Shown here in pieces: positions 8,023 through 16,253 of a stretch of DNA of 64,000 bases. Each line of letters begins with the position of its first letter. Position 1 is the stretch's first letter. Below the pieces are notes generated by a model, which searched no databases, was not told the DNA's origin, and saw only the letters and a list, made by a program, of their open reading frames with translations. Source of the stretch: CAVEFW01 sp964579575 (GTDB lineage: Bacteria; Actinomycetota; Coriobacteriia; Coriobacteriales; Eggerthellaceae); NCBI GenBank assembly GCA_964579575.1, contig CAZOGL010000004.1, positions 1-64,000 of the forward strand. Reading direction: 5' to 3'. The position numbers and the translations under genes are program-made.

Positions 8023-8946
8023 ATGAGGCTGGTACCCGAGGAGATTGAACGTTATAGAAACGTGATTGGATGGCAGTCACGTTTCTCTCGCTTTATTGTA
8101 CGCTCTTCGCGCATCTGTCGCGAAACCCTCGGTGTAGACCTTACCCAAATCCGTGTCCTTGAGATTTGCGCCCACTATCCCATGGAAAGCATTGGGTTTT
8201 ACTGCGAGAAACTCTCTCTTCGTCCGAGTACGGCCTCGATGGCTCTTAAGTCTTTGGAGAAATATGGCTACGCTGAGCGCGTTCCTTCCTCTAAGGATGC
8301 ACGTTCTGTGTGCGTCTGTGTTACCGAGGCTGGTTATGGGCTTTTCACCCAAGCCAAGAAGACCACCCGATTGATTGCGCAGGTTATAGAAGAAGACTTG
8401 GTACCTGGTTCCTATGAAGCCATCCAAGGCAAGTTGGACAGTGGCGGCATCCATGGTTTTCTCGAAAAGGTTGTCAATACCCGGATTATCGGGTTTGATA
8501 AAGCGTGCGATGATTTGCGTTTAGAGCTCGAGGGCGACGAGGGTTACCAACTTTACCGAGCGTCTTTGAGCCTTGAATGCATTGCGAATCTGATTAATGT
8601 GCTCGGTCGTGTTTGGAATGATTTCGGTTTAAACATGTGCTCTGGGCGTATTTTGGGCCATGTGTTTCTCAAAGAGGAACGAAAGGTCGACTCTGTCGGT
8701 GTTTCCGAGTTGAGAGATGTGTTGTTGATGCAACCTGCTCAAATCAGTGCGGGCATCATGAAGCTTGAGAACGAAGGTCTTGCGATTCGGATGAAGGGAT
8801 CCGAGGATAAGCGCACCACCATGATTTCTCTTACAAGGAAAGGCAGGAAACTCGCGCTGTCTTCTCTGAAGAAAAATTATGAGAAACTTGAGGAACTCTC
8901 GCCTGGACTTGCGGATGTGGACCCCTCCCTTTGCTACAGGAACTAA
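8023..8946 (+). CDS. single-chain double MarR-type transcriptional regulator
   Basis: The protein is 307 aa and contains two consecutive MarR-like winged-helix domains. The first spans about 41-110, with recognition region RPSTASMALKSLEKYG and wing SKDARSVCVCVTEAG. The second spans about 207-282, with QPAQISAGIMKLENEG and wing SEDKRTTMISLTRKG. Ordinary MarR proteins have about 150 aa and dimerise; here both DNA-binding halves are in one chain, so it may act as a pseudo-dimer (inference). GAGG lies a few bases before the ATG. Ligand and targets are unknown. It sits alone after an AT-rich spacer with a 17-T tract. The base composition of its upstream region is clearly AT-richer than that of its neighbours. 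Confidence 0.85.
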   Translation: MRLVPEEIERYRNVIGWQSRFSRFIVRSSRICRETLGVDLTQIRVLEICAHYPMESIGFYCEKLSLRPSTASMALKSLEKYGYAERVPSSKDARSVCVCVTEAGYGLFTQAKKTTRLIAQVIEEDLVPGSYEAIQGKLDSGGIHGFLEKVVNTRIIGFDKACDDLRLELEGDEGYQLYRASLSLECIANLINVLGRVWNDFGLNMCSGRILGHVFLKEERKVDSVGVSELRDVLLMQPAQISAGIMKLENEGLAIRMKGSEDKRTTMISLTRKGRKLALSSLKKNYEKLEELSPGLADVDPSLCYRN

Positions 8947-8991
8947 CCTACAGGAACTAAGTTTGTTCGCTCGTGGCGGGTTGGGATGCTT

Positions 8992-9120
8992 CGAGATGCT
9001 TTGTTCTCCAAAGCGGGTCAAAATTGCCGCTAGTCGCCCTCGTGAATCGAGATGCTTTGTTCGCTGTAGTTGGCCAAAATCGTTGCTTGTTGCCCTCGTG
9101 AATCGGAATTGCTGCTAGTC
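8992..9120. repeat. 56-bp imperfect tandem repeat
   Basis: Units opening with CGAGATGCTTTGTTC start at 8992 and 9048. A partial third starts at 9104. The two full copies share about three quarters of their bases by eye, with an identical tail CCCTCGTGAATCG. The array lies between the convergent MarR and GNAT genes and ends inside the last codons of the GNAT gene. Confidence 0.8.
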
Positions 9121-9579
9121 GACGTAGTGCAGGATGTTTTCCTTGTTTAGCATGAACTCATACGAGTTGAGATCCTCTCGCGGCGTCCATCCGATACTTT
9201 TCCAAAAGGCGTTGCCGCCTTCGTTGTCGTTAAACGCGACGAGCATGGCCTTGCTGATTCCCTCTTCGACAAGCGCTGCAAGACAAAATCTCACCATAGT
9301 GTGGCCGAGCCCGTGTTTGCGATATTCGGGCTCAACGCAGACGTGATAGAACGTCGCTTGCCGTCCGTCGTGTCCGCAAAGGATGCTTCCGACGATCTTG
9401 TCGCCGTCAAGAGCCACCACGCTCGTCGTGGGGTTTCGCTGTAAAAAGCGCGCGACATAGGGGTAGGAGTCGTCAAGAGAGCGTACGGCAAAGCCGGACA
9501 TCCGCTCCCAAAGGGCGTGAACCTGCTCATAATCTTCTTTCACCATTGCGCGCAGTACGATATTGTTTTTCTTAGTCAT
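9115..9579 (-). CDS. GNAT-family N-acetyltransferase
   Basis: The protein is 154 aa, a single GNAT domain. The acetyl-CoA pyrophosphate-binding motif A is EYRKHGLGHTMV (R-x-x-G-x-G), and it is preceded by the typical strand FYHVCVEP. The C-terminal part FWKSIGWTPRED is the usual GNAT motif B region. The substrate cannot be told from the sequence; small-molecule or protein N-acetylation are both possible. The ATG at 9577-9579 has only a weak upstream GGGG. The stop codon lies within the final partial copy of the 56-bp repeat. It is divergent from the rimP operon, with 226 bases between them. Confidence 0.88.
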   Translation of the reverse strand: MTKKNNIVLRAMVKEDYEQVHALWERMSGFAVRSLDDSYPYVARFLQRNPTTSVVALDGDKIVGSILCGHDGRQATFYHVCVEPEYRKHGLGHTMVRFCLAALVEEGISKAMLVAFNDNEGGNAFWKSIGWTPREDLNSYEFMLNKENILHYVD

Positions 9580-9692
9580 GTGAGCCCCTTTTTTAAATCG
9601 CGTTTTTTGTAGTACAACGTGGTCAAGGCGGGGGAGAGCTTACCGATTGAATCGCTCCCAGAATTTTGTGCTAGCCAAAGCGGCTATCTCAT

Positions 9693-9701
9693 GGTATAAG
9701 T
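9693..9701 (+). promoter_or_regulatory. candidate extended -10 of the rimP-nusA-infB operon
   Basis: TGGTATAAG forms an extended -10 about 105 bases before rimP. No good -35 is seen at the right distance, which an extended -10 can tolerate. The transcript would carry the leader hairpin at 9750-9774. Confidence 0.5.
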
Positions 9702-9742
9702 ATACATGAGCGTGCTTAAGGGCACGCGAAATACTTTCGACG

Positions 9743-9774
9743 TTGTGGGAAGTGGGCAGTGCCCGCTTTCTTTT
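9743..9774 (+). promoter_or_regulatory. rimP leader hairpin (possible attenuator)
   Basis: GTGGGAAGTGGGC leads into an 8-bp stem (9750-9757 with 9761-9768, one T-G pair) with a three-base loop and then TCTTTT. Short conserved leader hairpins with U-tracts are known before rimP-nusA-infB operons (the rimP-leader class). Because NusA itself acts at such hairpins, autoregulation by attenuation is plausible (inference). Confidence 0.6.
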
Positions 9775-9805
9775 GTTATAGGGCTGTTTTGAGAAGGGAG
9801 GACAT

Positions 9806-10276
9806 GTGCTGACCGCAAGCGAACAAAAGCTTTTGGATGCTCTTGAGCCCCGTTCGGTTCAGGAAGGCGTCGAGGTTATCACCGTAGAGGTCGTCGGATC
9901 AAAAAAGTCTCCCACGATTCGCGTCTACATTGACGCTGAGGGGGGCATAAGCTTCGATGAGCTTGCAAAGGCCCAAGTTTGGGTCAACGAGATCATGGAT
10001 GCTATCGATCCCTTCCCAGGCGCGTATGTGCTTGAGGTCTCTTCTCCCGGCATCGATCGTCCTTTGAGAACCCCTGCGCATTTCAACGCATTTGCGGGGA
10101 AGACCGCAACGGTGAAAACGACGGGCAAGGTCGATGGGTCGAGCAACTTCACGGGAACCATCGTCAGGGCTGATGAGAACGTCGTCGTCCTCCGATGTGA
10201 GAACGGCGAGATTGAGATTCCTGTTGAGAAGATCAAGCGTGCCCGTTTGAAAGGCGAGATCAACTTCAAGCGCTAA
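9806..10276 (+). CDS. rimP: ribosome maturation factor RimP
   Basis: Assists assembly of the 30S subunit. The protein is 156 aa, the usual length. The N-terminal domain contains LRVYID-like (TIRVYIDAEGGISFDE) and VSSPGIDRPLRT motifs, the latter the best-conserved part of the family. The C-terminal SH3-like barrel follows (FTGTIVRADENVVVLR) and ends in basic residues. The start is GTG at 9806, behind GGGAGG. An overlapping ATG two bases upstream is out of frame. It is the first gene of the long rimP-nusA-ylxR-infB-rbfA-nrnA-truB-ribF-mtnA operon. Confidence 0.95.
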   Translation: MLTASEQKLLDALEPRSVQEGVEVITVEVVGSKKSPTIRVYIDAEGGISFDELAKAQVWVNEIMDAIDPFPGAYVLEVSSPGIDRPLRTPAHFNAFAGKTATVKTTGKVDGSSNFTGTIVRADENVVVLRCENGEIEIPVEKIKRARLKGEINFKR

Positions 10277-10379
10277 CGCGCACGGTTTGTCCTGTTAAAC
10301 GCAGGAAGAGTAGTGGTAAAGAGGGAGTTTTCCCATGTGAATCCAGGCGATTTGCGTCTGGCAGAAGAAAGGAAGCGTT

Positions 10380-11603
10380 GTGGCAAGTTCCGAACTTATC
10401 GAGGCCCTCCAGGCCTTGGCCCATGAGCGTAAGATTGACGAGTTCTATCTCATCGAGCGCCTTGAGGCGTCTTTGGCTAAGAGCTATCAGCATATCTTGG
10501 ATTTGGAGTGGGACGCGCGTGTCATCATCGACCGTAACACGGGCAAGATTTATGTGTACGAGCTCGTTCCAGTAGGGGAGCCCGATGAGGAGACCGGCGA
10601 GTACTCCGAGTTCGAGGAGCGCGACGTCACGCCCGATAACGTGAGCCGTATCGCCGCCCAACAGGCAAAGAGCGTCATCAGCAGCCTCGTGCGTGAGGCA
10701 GGTCGCCAATCCATCTACCGCGAGTTCGCAGATCGCGTTGGCGACCTTGTCACGGGTACGGTCTTGCAGGGAACGCCCGAATTCACCATCATCAAGATTC
10801 GCGACGGTGTTGAGGCTGAGCTTCCCCATTACGACCTCAAGCGTAACCCCGGCGAGCGAAACGAACGTCCCGCCAACGAGCGCTATCGTCACAATCAGCG
10901 TCTCCATGTAATTATCATCGGTGTCCGCGACCCGCTCAACGATGCGAATACGCAAGGCGGTAAGGGCAAGAACGACTTGGGCCGTCCGTCCATTGTCGTC
11001 TCGCGTACCCACCCGGATCTGATTCGCCGACTCTTTGAGATGGAGGTCCCGGAGATCTACGACGGGCTTGTCGAGATCAAGTCCATTGCTCGCGAGCCTG
11101 GCGTGCGTTCCAAGGTTGCCGTTTCCTCTCGTGAGTCGAACCTCGATCCCGTTGGCGCCTGCGTCGGACCTCGCGGTAGCCGTGTCCGCAATGTCGTCGA
11201 GGAGCTTCGCAACGAGCGTGTCGACGTGATCCAATGGAGCGACGATCCTGCGAAGTATGTTGCCAACGCCTTGTCCCCGGCGAAGGTCTCCCAGGTCATC
11301 GTTGACGAGGATAACCATTACGCCACGGTTGTCGTACCGGACGACCAACTGTCCCTCGCCATCGGTAAGGAAGGCCAAAATGCCCGCCTTGCCGCCCGCC
11401 TGACCGGTTGGCACATCGACATCAAGTCGTCCAACTTCGGTGGTGAGCCCCTTCTCATCGATGAGGTTGATGACGAGGATGGCGAGGCCGAAGAGGGTTT
11501 GGTCATTTGTGCGTATGAGAACGAGGAAGGCATCCGTTGCCGCAACCACGCCCGTCCGGGTTCAAGGTTTTGCGGCGTGCATGCTGCCCAGGATGAGAAC
11601 TAG
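10380..11603 (+). CDS. nusA: transcription termination/antitermination protein NusA with a Cys/His tail
   Basis: Binds RNA polymerase and nascent RNA and modulates pausing, termination and antitermination. The protein is 407 aa: N-terminal polymerase-binding domain (1-125), S1 domain (about 130-200, with an Arg/Asn-rich insertion), KH1 (around GACVGPRGSRVRNV) and KH2 (around LAIGKEGQNARLAARLTGW). After an acidic linker the chain ends in a Cys/His motif, C377-C387-H390-C398-H401, with the pattern C-x9-C-x2-H-x7-C-x2-H. This resembles small zinc knuckles of the form GxxCxNxAxPGSxxCxxH and is not part of standard NusA. The start is GTG at 10380 after AAAGGA. ylxR follows 38 bases downstream. Confidence 0.95.
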   Translation: MASSELIEALQALAHERKIDEFYLIERLEASLAKSYQHILDLEWDARVIIDRNTGKIYVYELVPVGEPDEETGEYSEFEERDVTPDNVSRIAAQQAKSVISSLVREAGRQSIYREFADRVGDLVTGTVLQGTPEFTIIKIRDGVEAELPHYDLKRNPGERNERPANERYRHNQRLHVIIIGVRDPLNDANTQGGKGKNDLGRPSIVVSRTHPDLIRRLFEMEVPEIYDGLVEIKSIAREPGVRSKVAVSSRESNLDPVGACVGPRGSRVRNVVEELRNERVDVIQWSDDPAKYVANALSPAKVSQVIVDEDNHYATVVVPDDQLSLAIGKEGQNARLAARLTGWHIDIKSSNFGGEPLLIDEVDDEDGEAEEGLVICAYENEEGIRCRNHARPGSRFCGVHAAQDEN

Positions 11604-11641
11604 CGTTTAAACGGGCGAGTTAGAACGGCAGGAATTACACC

Positions 11642-11932
11642 ATGCAACAAGCGACGGAAAGGAAGAACGTACGAACCTGCATTGCATGCGGCGAGAGCGA
11701 GCGTAAAAGCGCTTTGCATCGCATTGTGCGAAACGCAGACGGTTCGGTCTCCTTTGACCCGACTGGCAAAGCGGCCGGTCGCGGTGCCTACGTGTGTGGT
11801 GAGTCTTGCCTTGCCTCTGCTCGCAAGACCGACAAGTTGAGCCGTGCGCTTCGGTGCAAGGTAAGCGATATGGATTACGAGCAGATTGCGAACGACCTGG
11901 TGCAGGTCGTCGCGGCGAGCCCGATGGAATAG
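11642..11932 (+). CDS. ylxR: YlxR family RNA-binding protein (DUF448)
   Basis: Small basic protein of 96 aa found between nusA and infB in many bacteria. Both family signatures are present: RTCIACG (11-17), and GRGAYVC near residue 50. It is thought to bind RNA and has been linked to transcriptional control of other genes; the exact role is unsettled. Here it keeps the conserved order nusA-ylxR-infB, with only nine bases to infB. Cysteines in both motifs could form a metal site (inference). Confidence 0.93.
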   Translation: MQQATERKNVRTCIACGESERKSALHRIVRNADGSVSFDPTGKAAGRGAYVCGESCLASARKTDKLSRALRCKVSDMDYEQIANDLVQVVAASPME

Positions 11933-11941
11933 GAGTGGTAT

Positions 11942-14725
11942 ATGGCTGGAATGCGTGTACATGAGTTGGCCAAGGAATACGGTTTGTCCAGCAAGGAGAT
12001 GCTTGACAAGCTTGCTGAGCTGAAGATTCCCGCTAAAACCCATGCAAGTATGCTTGCTGGTGCCTATGTGGATAAGATTCGTGCCGCCATGGGCCCTGCG
12101 ATCTCCGAGGGAGCGGATGCTTCTGAGGTTGTTGTCGTGGATGAGGCCAAAAAGGCAGAGGAGGAACGTCAGCGCGCCGAGCAGGCTGAGCGTCGTGCTG
12201 CTGTCGAGGCGGAGCGTGCGGCTCGCGAGGCGGAGCGCGCGAAGCGCAACCAGGATGTTGCCGTTCCCGCAAAGGAGGAGAAGGCCACAAAGCCCGCTCC
12301 CAAGAAAAGGTCAATCTTTGATAGCCTGAACGAGCAAATCGAGGCGGAGCAAGAGCGTCAACGCGTCGAGCAGGCTGAGCGTGCAGCTCGCGCAAAGGCT
12401 GAGGCGATTGCCCGTGAGGTGGCCAAGAAGCAAGCAGTCGAGGCAAGTCTTCGTGAGCGTGGCAACAAGCAACAGGCGCATGGTGCTCAAACCGAGCAGC
12501 ATAAGCCCAAGCCGGTTGCGACGGCGAAGCCCGCGAAGTCGAATTTCTCGAGTTTGCTTTCCCAAATAGAGTCCGAGAAGCAGCGCATGGATGCCGCCAA
12601 GGAGCAAAAGCGGGCTGCTAAGGGTAATCAAAACAAGCGCGATAATGCTCGTCAGGACCGCAACGGTAACACTCAGACTCAAAATCAGGGCAAGAAGGGT
12701 CGCAACAAGAGGACCCCGAACACCTATGAGCCCGACGTGCCGGAGCTTTCCTCCAAGGAGGAGAGCGGGGAAGACCGCTATGCCCAAATGGCTGTGCAGG
12801 CCGAGAAGCTCCAACGCGACAAGGTCCTCGCCGAGGCGCGCGCGGCAGTCGCTGCGGCAAGCGCAAACGAGAACGAGGGCCGTCGTAAGAGCCGCAAGAA
12901 GAAGCGCGAGGCTGAGAAGCGTGAAAAGCTCGTTGCCCAGGCGGAGGAGCGCGGTATCGACGCGGCTTTGCTGCTTGATGACTCCGTCGTCGAGATTCCG
13001 CAAGGTGCGACGGTCGCCAAGTTTGCGGAGTTGCTCAATGTCGCTCCGAACGATGTCATCAAGAGGTTGTTCCTTCTCGGTCAGATGATGACCCTGACCC
13101 AATCCATGAGCGATGACATGATCGAGCTCATCGCGGACGACATGGGTCGCAAGGTGCGCGTCGTTTCTCCTGAAGAGGAGTTTGCCGTTGTGTACCATGA
13201 CACCGAGGACGAGTTGAAGCATCGTCCGCCGGTCGTCACCGTCATGGGTCATGTTGATCATGGCAAGACCTCCCTGCTCGACGCTATCCGCGATACAGGT
13301 GTTGCTGAGGGTGAGGCAGGCGGCATCACTCAACATATCGGCGCTTCGGTCGTCAACATCAACGGAAACCAGATCACCTTCATCGACACCCCTGGCCACG
13401 AGGCGTTTACCGCGATGCGTGCTCGCGGTGCGCAGGTCACGGACGTCATTGTCCTGGTCGTAGCCGCTGACGACGGCGTCATGCCCCAGACCATTGAGGC
13501 TATCAACCACGCCAAGGCCGCCAACGTACCTATCGTTGTCGCCGTCAACAAGATCGACAAGGACGGGGCCAATCCCGATCGCGTTCGTCAAATGCTTACC
13601 GAGTACGATGTCGTGCCCGAGGAGTGGGGCGGACAAAACATGTTTGTCAATGTCTCCGCCAAGAAGAAGATTGGTATTGATGAGCTCCTTGAAACCATCA
13701 TCCTCCAGGCGGAGGTCCTTGAGCTCAAGGCAAACCCCGACGCGCTTGCAAGCGGCTTTGTCATCGAGGCAAACCTTGACAAGGGACGAGGGCCTGTCGC
13801 TACCGTCCTTGTAGACCGTGGTACGCTTCACCCCGGTGACACCGTCGTCGCCGGTACGAGTTGGGGTCGCGTCCGCGCCCTTTTGGATCCCCGCGGAAAG
13901 AATGTCAAGCAGGCGGTGCCTGCTGACCCGGTCGAGATCCTTGGTTTGAACTCCGTTCCCACTGCGGGCGATGAGTTCCGCGTCTTCGAGGATGAGCGCG
14001 ATGCCCGCAAGCTCGCGGAGGAGCGTGCGCTTCGTGCACGTCTTGCCGCCCAAGAGGCAAAGAGCCATATGAGCCTCGATGATTTGTTCAACCGTATTGA
14101 GGAAGGCAAGCAAACCGACCTCAACCTCATCGTCAAGGCTGACGTACAAGGCTCCATCGAAGCGCTTCGCGGGGCGTTCGAGAAGATGGATCAATCCGAG
14201 GTCCGTATCAACATCGTCCACGCTGCGGTCGGCGGAATCACCGAGACCGACGTCACGCTTGCAGCAGCATCCGATGCCATCATCATCGGATTTAACGTCC
14301 GTCCCACCGGTAAGTCCAAGCAACAAGCCGAGAAGGAACGTGTCGACATCCGTATGTATCGTGTCATCTACGAGGCGATTGAGGAGATTAACCAGGCTCG
14401 TGTCGGTCTCTTGAGCCCCGAGATCGTCGAGCAGGATACGGGCATAGCCGAGATCCGAGAGACCTTCAAGGTTCCCAAGGTCGGTACGATTGCCGGTTGC
14501 TATGTCACCGAGGGCGAGATCTCTCGTGACGACCGTGTTCGCATCGTCCGTGAGGGTACAGTTATTTTCGAGGGCGTCATCGAGTCTTTGCGTCGATTCA
14601 AGGACGACGTTAAATCCGTTAAGCAATCCTACGAGTGTGGTATCGGCATCAAGGGTTACCAAGATATCAAGGTTGGCGACACTATCGAAGGATTCAAGAA
14701 GGTCGAGGTCGAGCGCACGGAGTAA
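11942..14725 (+). CDS. infB: translation initiation factor IF-2
   Basis: GTPase that brings formyl-Met-tRNA to the 30S subunit and promotes subunit joining. The protein is 927 aa. It has an IF2N module at the N-terminus (VHELAKEYGLSSKEMLDKL), then about 300 residues of Ala/Glu/Lys/Arg-rich coiled or disordered linker, and a second IF2N module around residue 345. The G domain has GHVDHGKTS (from about 436), DTPGHEAF and NKIDKDGA. Domains II-IV follow, with the C-terminal fMet-tRNA-binding module ending in GDTIEGFKKVEVERTE. Length is normal for a high-GC Gram-positive IF-2. It lies nine bases after ylxR. Confidence 0.97.
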   Translation: MAGMRVHELAKEYGLSSKEMLDKLAELKIPAKTHASMLAGAYVDKIRAAMGPAISEGADASEVVVVDEAKKAEEERQRAEQAERRAAVEAERAAREAERAKRNQDVAVPAKEEKATKPAPKKRSIFDSLNEQIEAEQERQRVEQAERAARAKAEAIAREVAKKQAVEASLRERGNKQQAHGAQTEQHKPKPVATAKPAKSNFSSLLSQIESEKQRMDAAKEQKRAAKGNQNKRDNARQDRNGNTQTQNQGKKGRNKRTPNTYEPDVPELSSKEESGEDRYAQMAVQAEKLQRDKVLAEARAAVAAASANENEGRRKSRKKKREAEKREKLVAQAEERGIDAALLLDDSVVEIPQGATVAKFAELLNVAPNDVIKRLFLLGQMMTLTQSMSDDMIELIADDMGRKVRVVSPEEEFAVVYHDTEDELKHRPPVVTVMGHVDHGKTSLLDAIRDTGVAEGEAGGITQHIGASVVNINGNQITFIDTPGHEAFTAMRARGAQVTDVIVLVVAADDGVMPQTIEAINHAKAANVPIVVAVNKIDKDGANPDRVRQMLTEYDVVPEEWGGQNMFVNVSAKKKIGIDELLETIILQAEVLELKANPDALASGFVIEANLDKGRGPVATVLVDRGTLHPGDTVVAGTSWGRVRALLDPRGKNVKQAVPADPVEILGLNSVPTAGDEFRVFEDERDARKLAEERALRARLAAQEAKSHMSLDDLFNRIEEGKQTDLNLIVKADVQGSIEALRGAFEKMDQSEVRINIVHAAVGGITETDVTLAAASDAIIIGFNVRPTGKSKQQAEKERVDIRMYRVIYEAIEEINQARVGLLSPEIVEQDTGIAEIRETFKVPKVGTIAGCYVTEGEISRDDRVRIVREGTVIFEGVIESLRRFKDDVKSVKQSYECGIGIKGYQDIKVGDTIEGFKKVEVERTE

Positions 14726-14771
14726 TCTTGACCGCGCAAGCTGACCGGCGGCCAATTTCGTCAAACAAAAC

Positions 14772-14804
14772 GCCTGCGGTTGCCTTTGTGCGCCGCAGGC
14801 ATTT
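14772..14804 (+). terminator. hairpin between infB and rbfA (partial terminator or processing site)
   Basis: GCCTGCGG (14772-14779) pairs perfectly with CCGCAGGC (14793-14800) and is followed by ATTTT. The U-run is short, so it may only reduce transcription into rbfA or mark an mRNA processing site. Confidence 0.5.
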
Positions 14805-14824
14805 TCGATATAGAGGAGGTACCT

Positions 14825-15226
14825 ATGAAACAAGGTTCTTCTAACAGACGGGTGAACGCTCAGGCCCAAGAGGTTATCGCCTCTATCCTGCTGTTCGAGA
14901 TTTCGGACCCTCGTCTTTCCCTGGTGACCATCACTGGATGTGAAGTTTCCTACGATCGCGCGGCGTGCAACGTCTTTTACTCGGCCCCGCGCGGTGAGTA
15001 TGAGTCCGTCGAGACCGCCTTCAAGAAGGCAAATGGGCGCATTCGCTCGTGTATGGCACGAAAGTTGTCGTGGCGTGTGGCGCCTGAGCTGCGCTTCATC
15101 CTCGATACGTCGGTTGACGAGGCCGAGCGAATCGGACGGGCTTTGCAATTTGAGTCCGACCGCGAGCCTGTCGCGGATTTCGACGAGTCTAACTACAAGA
15201 TGTACGACGATCGTGATGAGGAATAG
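14825..15226 (+). CDS. rbfA: ribosome-binding factor A
   Basis: Cold-response 30S maturation factor with a KH-like fold. The protein is 133 aa. The N-terminal SNRRVNAQAQEVIASILL, the central ISDPRLSLVTITGCEVS (family motif DPRL..VTVT) and the C-terminal PELRFILDTSVDEAERI are all typical. ATG 14825 follows AGGAGGT by four bases. A TTG at 14780 in the same frame would add 15 residues and lies within the hairpin stem, so it is rejected. nrnA begins two bases after the stop. Confidence 0.95.
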   Translation: MKQGSSNRRVNAQAQEVIASILLFEISDPRLSLVTITGCEVSYDRAACNVFYSAPRGEYESVETAFKKANGRIRSCMARKLSWRVAPELRFILDTSVDEAERIGRALQFESDREPVADFDESNYKMYDDRDEE

Positions 15227-15228
15227 CC

Positions 15229-16233
15229 ATGGCGATTACTCCTCAGACAAACACAACGCTCGAGAAAATCGCGTTGGCGCTCAAAGATGCTGACGATATC
15301 GTTATCGGGGGGCATATCTCACCTGATGGGGATTGCCTTGGCAGTCAGCTCGGTCTTGCGTGCGCATTGCGTCAACTCGGCAAGAATGTAACTTGCACTC
15401 TTGCGTCGGAGGCCCCGCTCGATCCCGGTCTTCTCTTCTTGCCGGGTTCTGGCGAGTTGGTGTATGCGGGCTTGCCGCAACGTCGACCAAAGACCTTTGT
15501 CGCGGTGGATGTGCCCACAAGAGATCGCCTTGGTGAGGTCCAATGGAAGCTTCACGAGAAAGCGTCGCTTACTATCACCATCGACCACCATGCGGTGGAT
15601 TCCCGTATGGCTGCCCTGTCCTACACCGACCCGGATGCGGCGAGTTGCTCCATGCTTGTCTGGGAGGTCGCGAAGCATCTCGGCGTCACGCTTGAGGGCG
15701 ATGTTGCCACTTGCACCTATACGGGACTGATGACCGACACGGGCAGCTTCCGCAACCAAAACGCCGACGCCCGGGCATTTGCGGCTGCAGCCGAGATGGT
15801 GGCGGCAGGTGCGGATGCCGGTGGTATCGCCTCGAACGTGTACCAAAGCAGGACGATAGCGTCTTTGCGTCTCGAGGCACGGGTGGTCGAACGTATGCGA
15901 TTTGCGGCAAACGGCGGTTTCCTTATCTCCTACCTCACGTTGAAGGATTTTGAGGAAACGGGTGCGATGGTGGCTGACTCCGAGCAATCGGTCTCCTTGC
16001 TTCGCTCTTTGGCGGGCGTGCGCGTCGCGTGTATGCTCAAAGAGGTTGAAGGTGCAAAGGGGGTCTTCATCAAGGGGAGCTTCCGAGCCAAAGATGATAC
16101 CGATGTTCGCGAGATCGCCAGTCGCCATTCCGGCGGTGGGCATCGTGCTGCTGCCGGATTCAAGATGTTTTGCCCCATGGACCACGCCATCGAGCAACTT
16201 GTCGACGAGTTCGAAGAGCTCTTGGGCGCTTAA
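15229..16233 (+). CDS. nrnA: DHH/DHHA1 phosphoesterase, nanoRNase/pAp phosphatase (NrnA type)
   Basis: Degrades very short RNA oligonucleotides, and often also adenosine 3',5'-bisphosphate or cyclic-dinucleotide breakdown products. The protein is 334 aa. DHH-domain motifs are GHISPDGDCLGS (His29, Asp33, Asp35), a later Asp in VAVDVPTRDR, DHH around residue 122, and DTGSFRN. The DHHA1 domain ends with the glycine-rich substrate motif SGGGHRAAAG. It starts two bases after rbfA and keeps the rbfA-nrnA-truB order seen in many Gram-positives. Which short substrate is preferred cannot be told from the sequence. Confidence 0.92.
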   Translation: MAITPQTNTTLEKIALALKDADDIVIGGHISPDGDCLGSQLGLACALRQLGKNVTCTLASEAPLDPGLLFLPGSGELVYAGLPQRRPKTFVAVDVPTRDRLGEVQWKLHEKASLTITIDHHAVDSRMAALSYTDPDAASCSMLVWEVAKHLGVTLEGDVATCTYTGLMTDTGSFRNQNADARAFAAAAEMVAAGADAGGIASNVYQSRTIASLRLEARVVERMRFAANGGFLISYLTLKDFEETGAMVADSEQSVSLLRSLAGVRVACMLKEVEGAKGVFIKGSFRAKDDTDVREIASRHSGGGHRAAAGFKMFCPMDHAIEQLVDEFEELLGA

Positions 16234-16253
16234 GTCAAGGCAGATGATTAACC

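Noticed and set aside
12311..15148. A 945-codon open frame on the minus strand across infB and rbfA
   Set aside because: It is the antisense of infB; codon periodicity and domains belong to the plus strand, and the long frame arises from GC-rich codon use.
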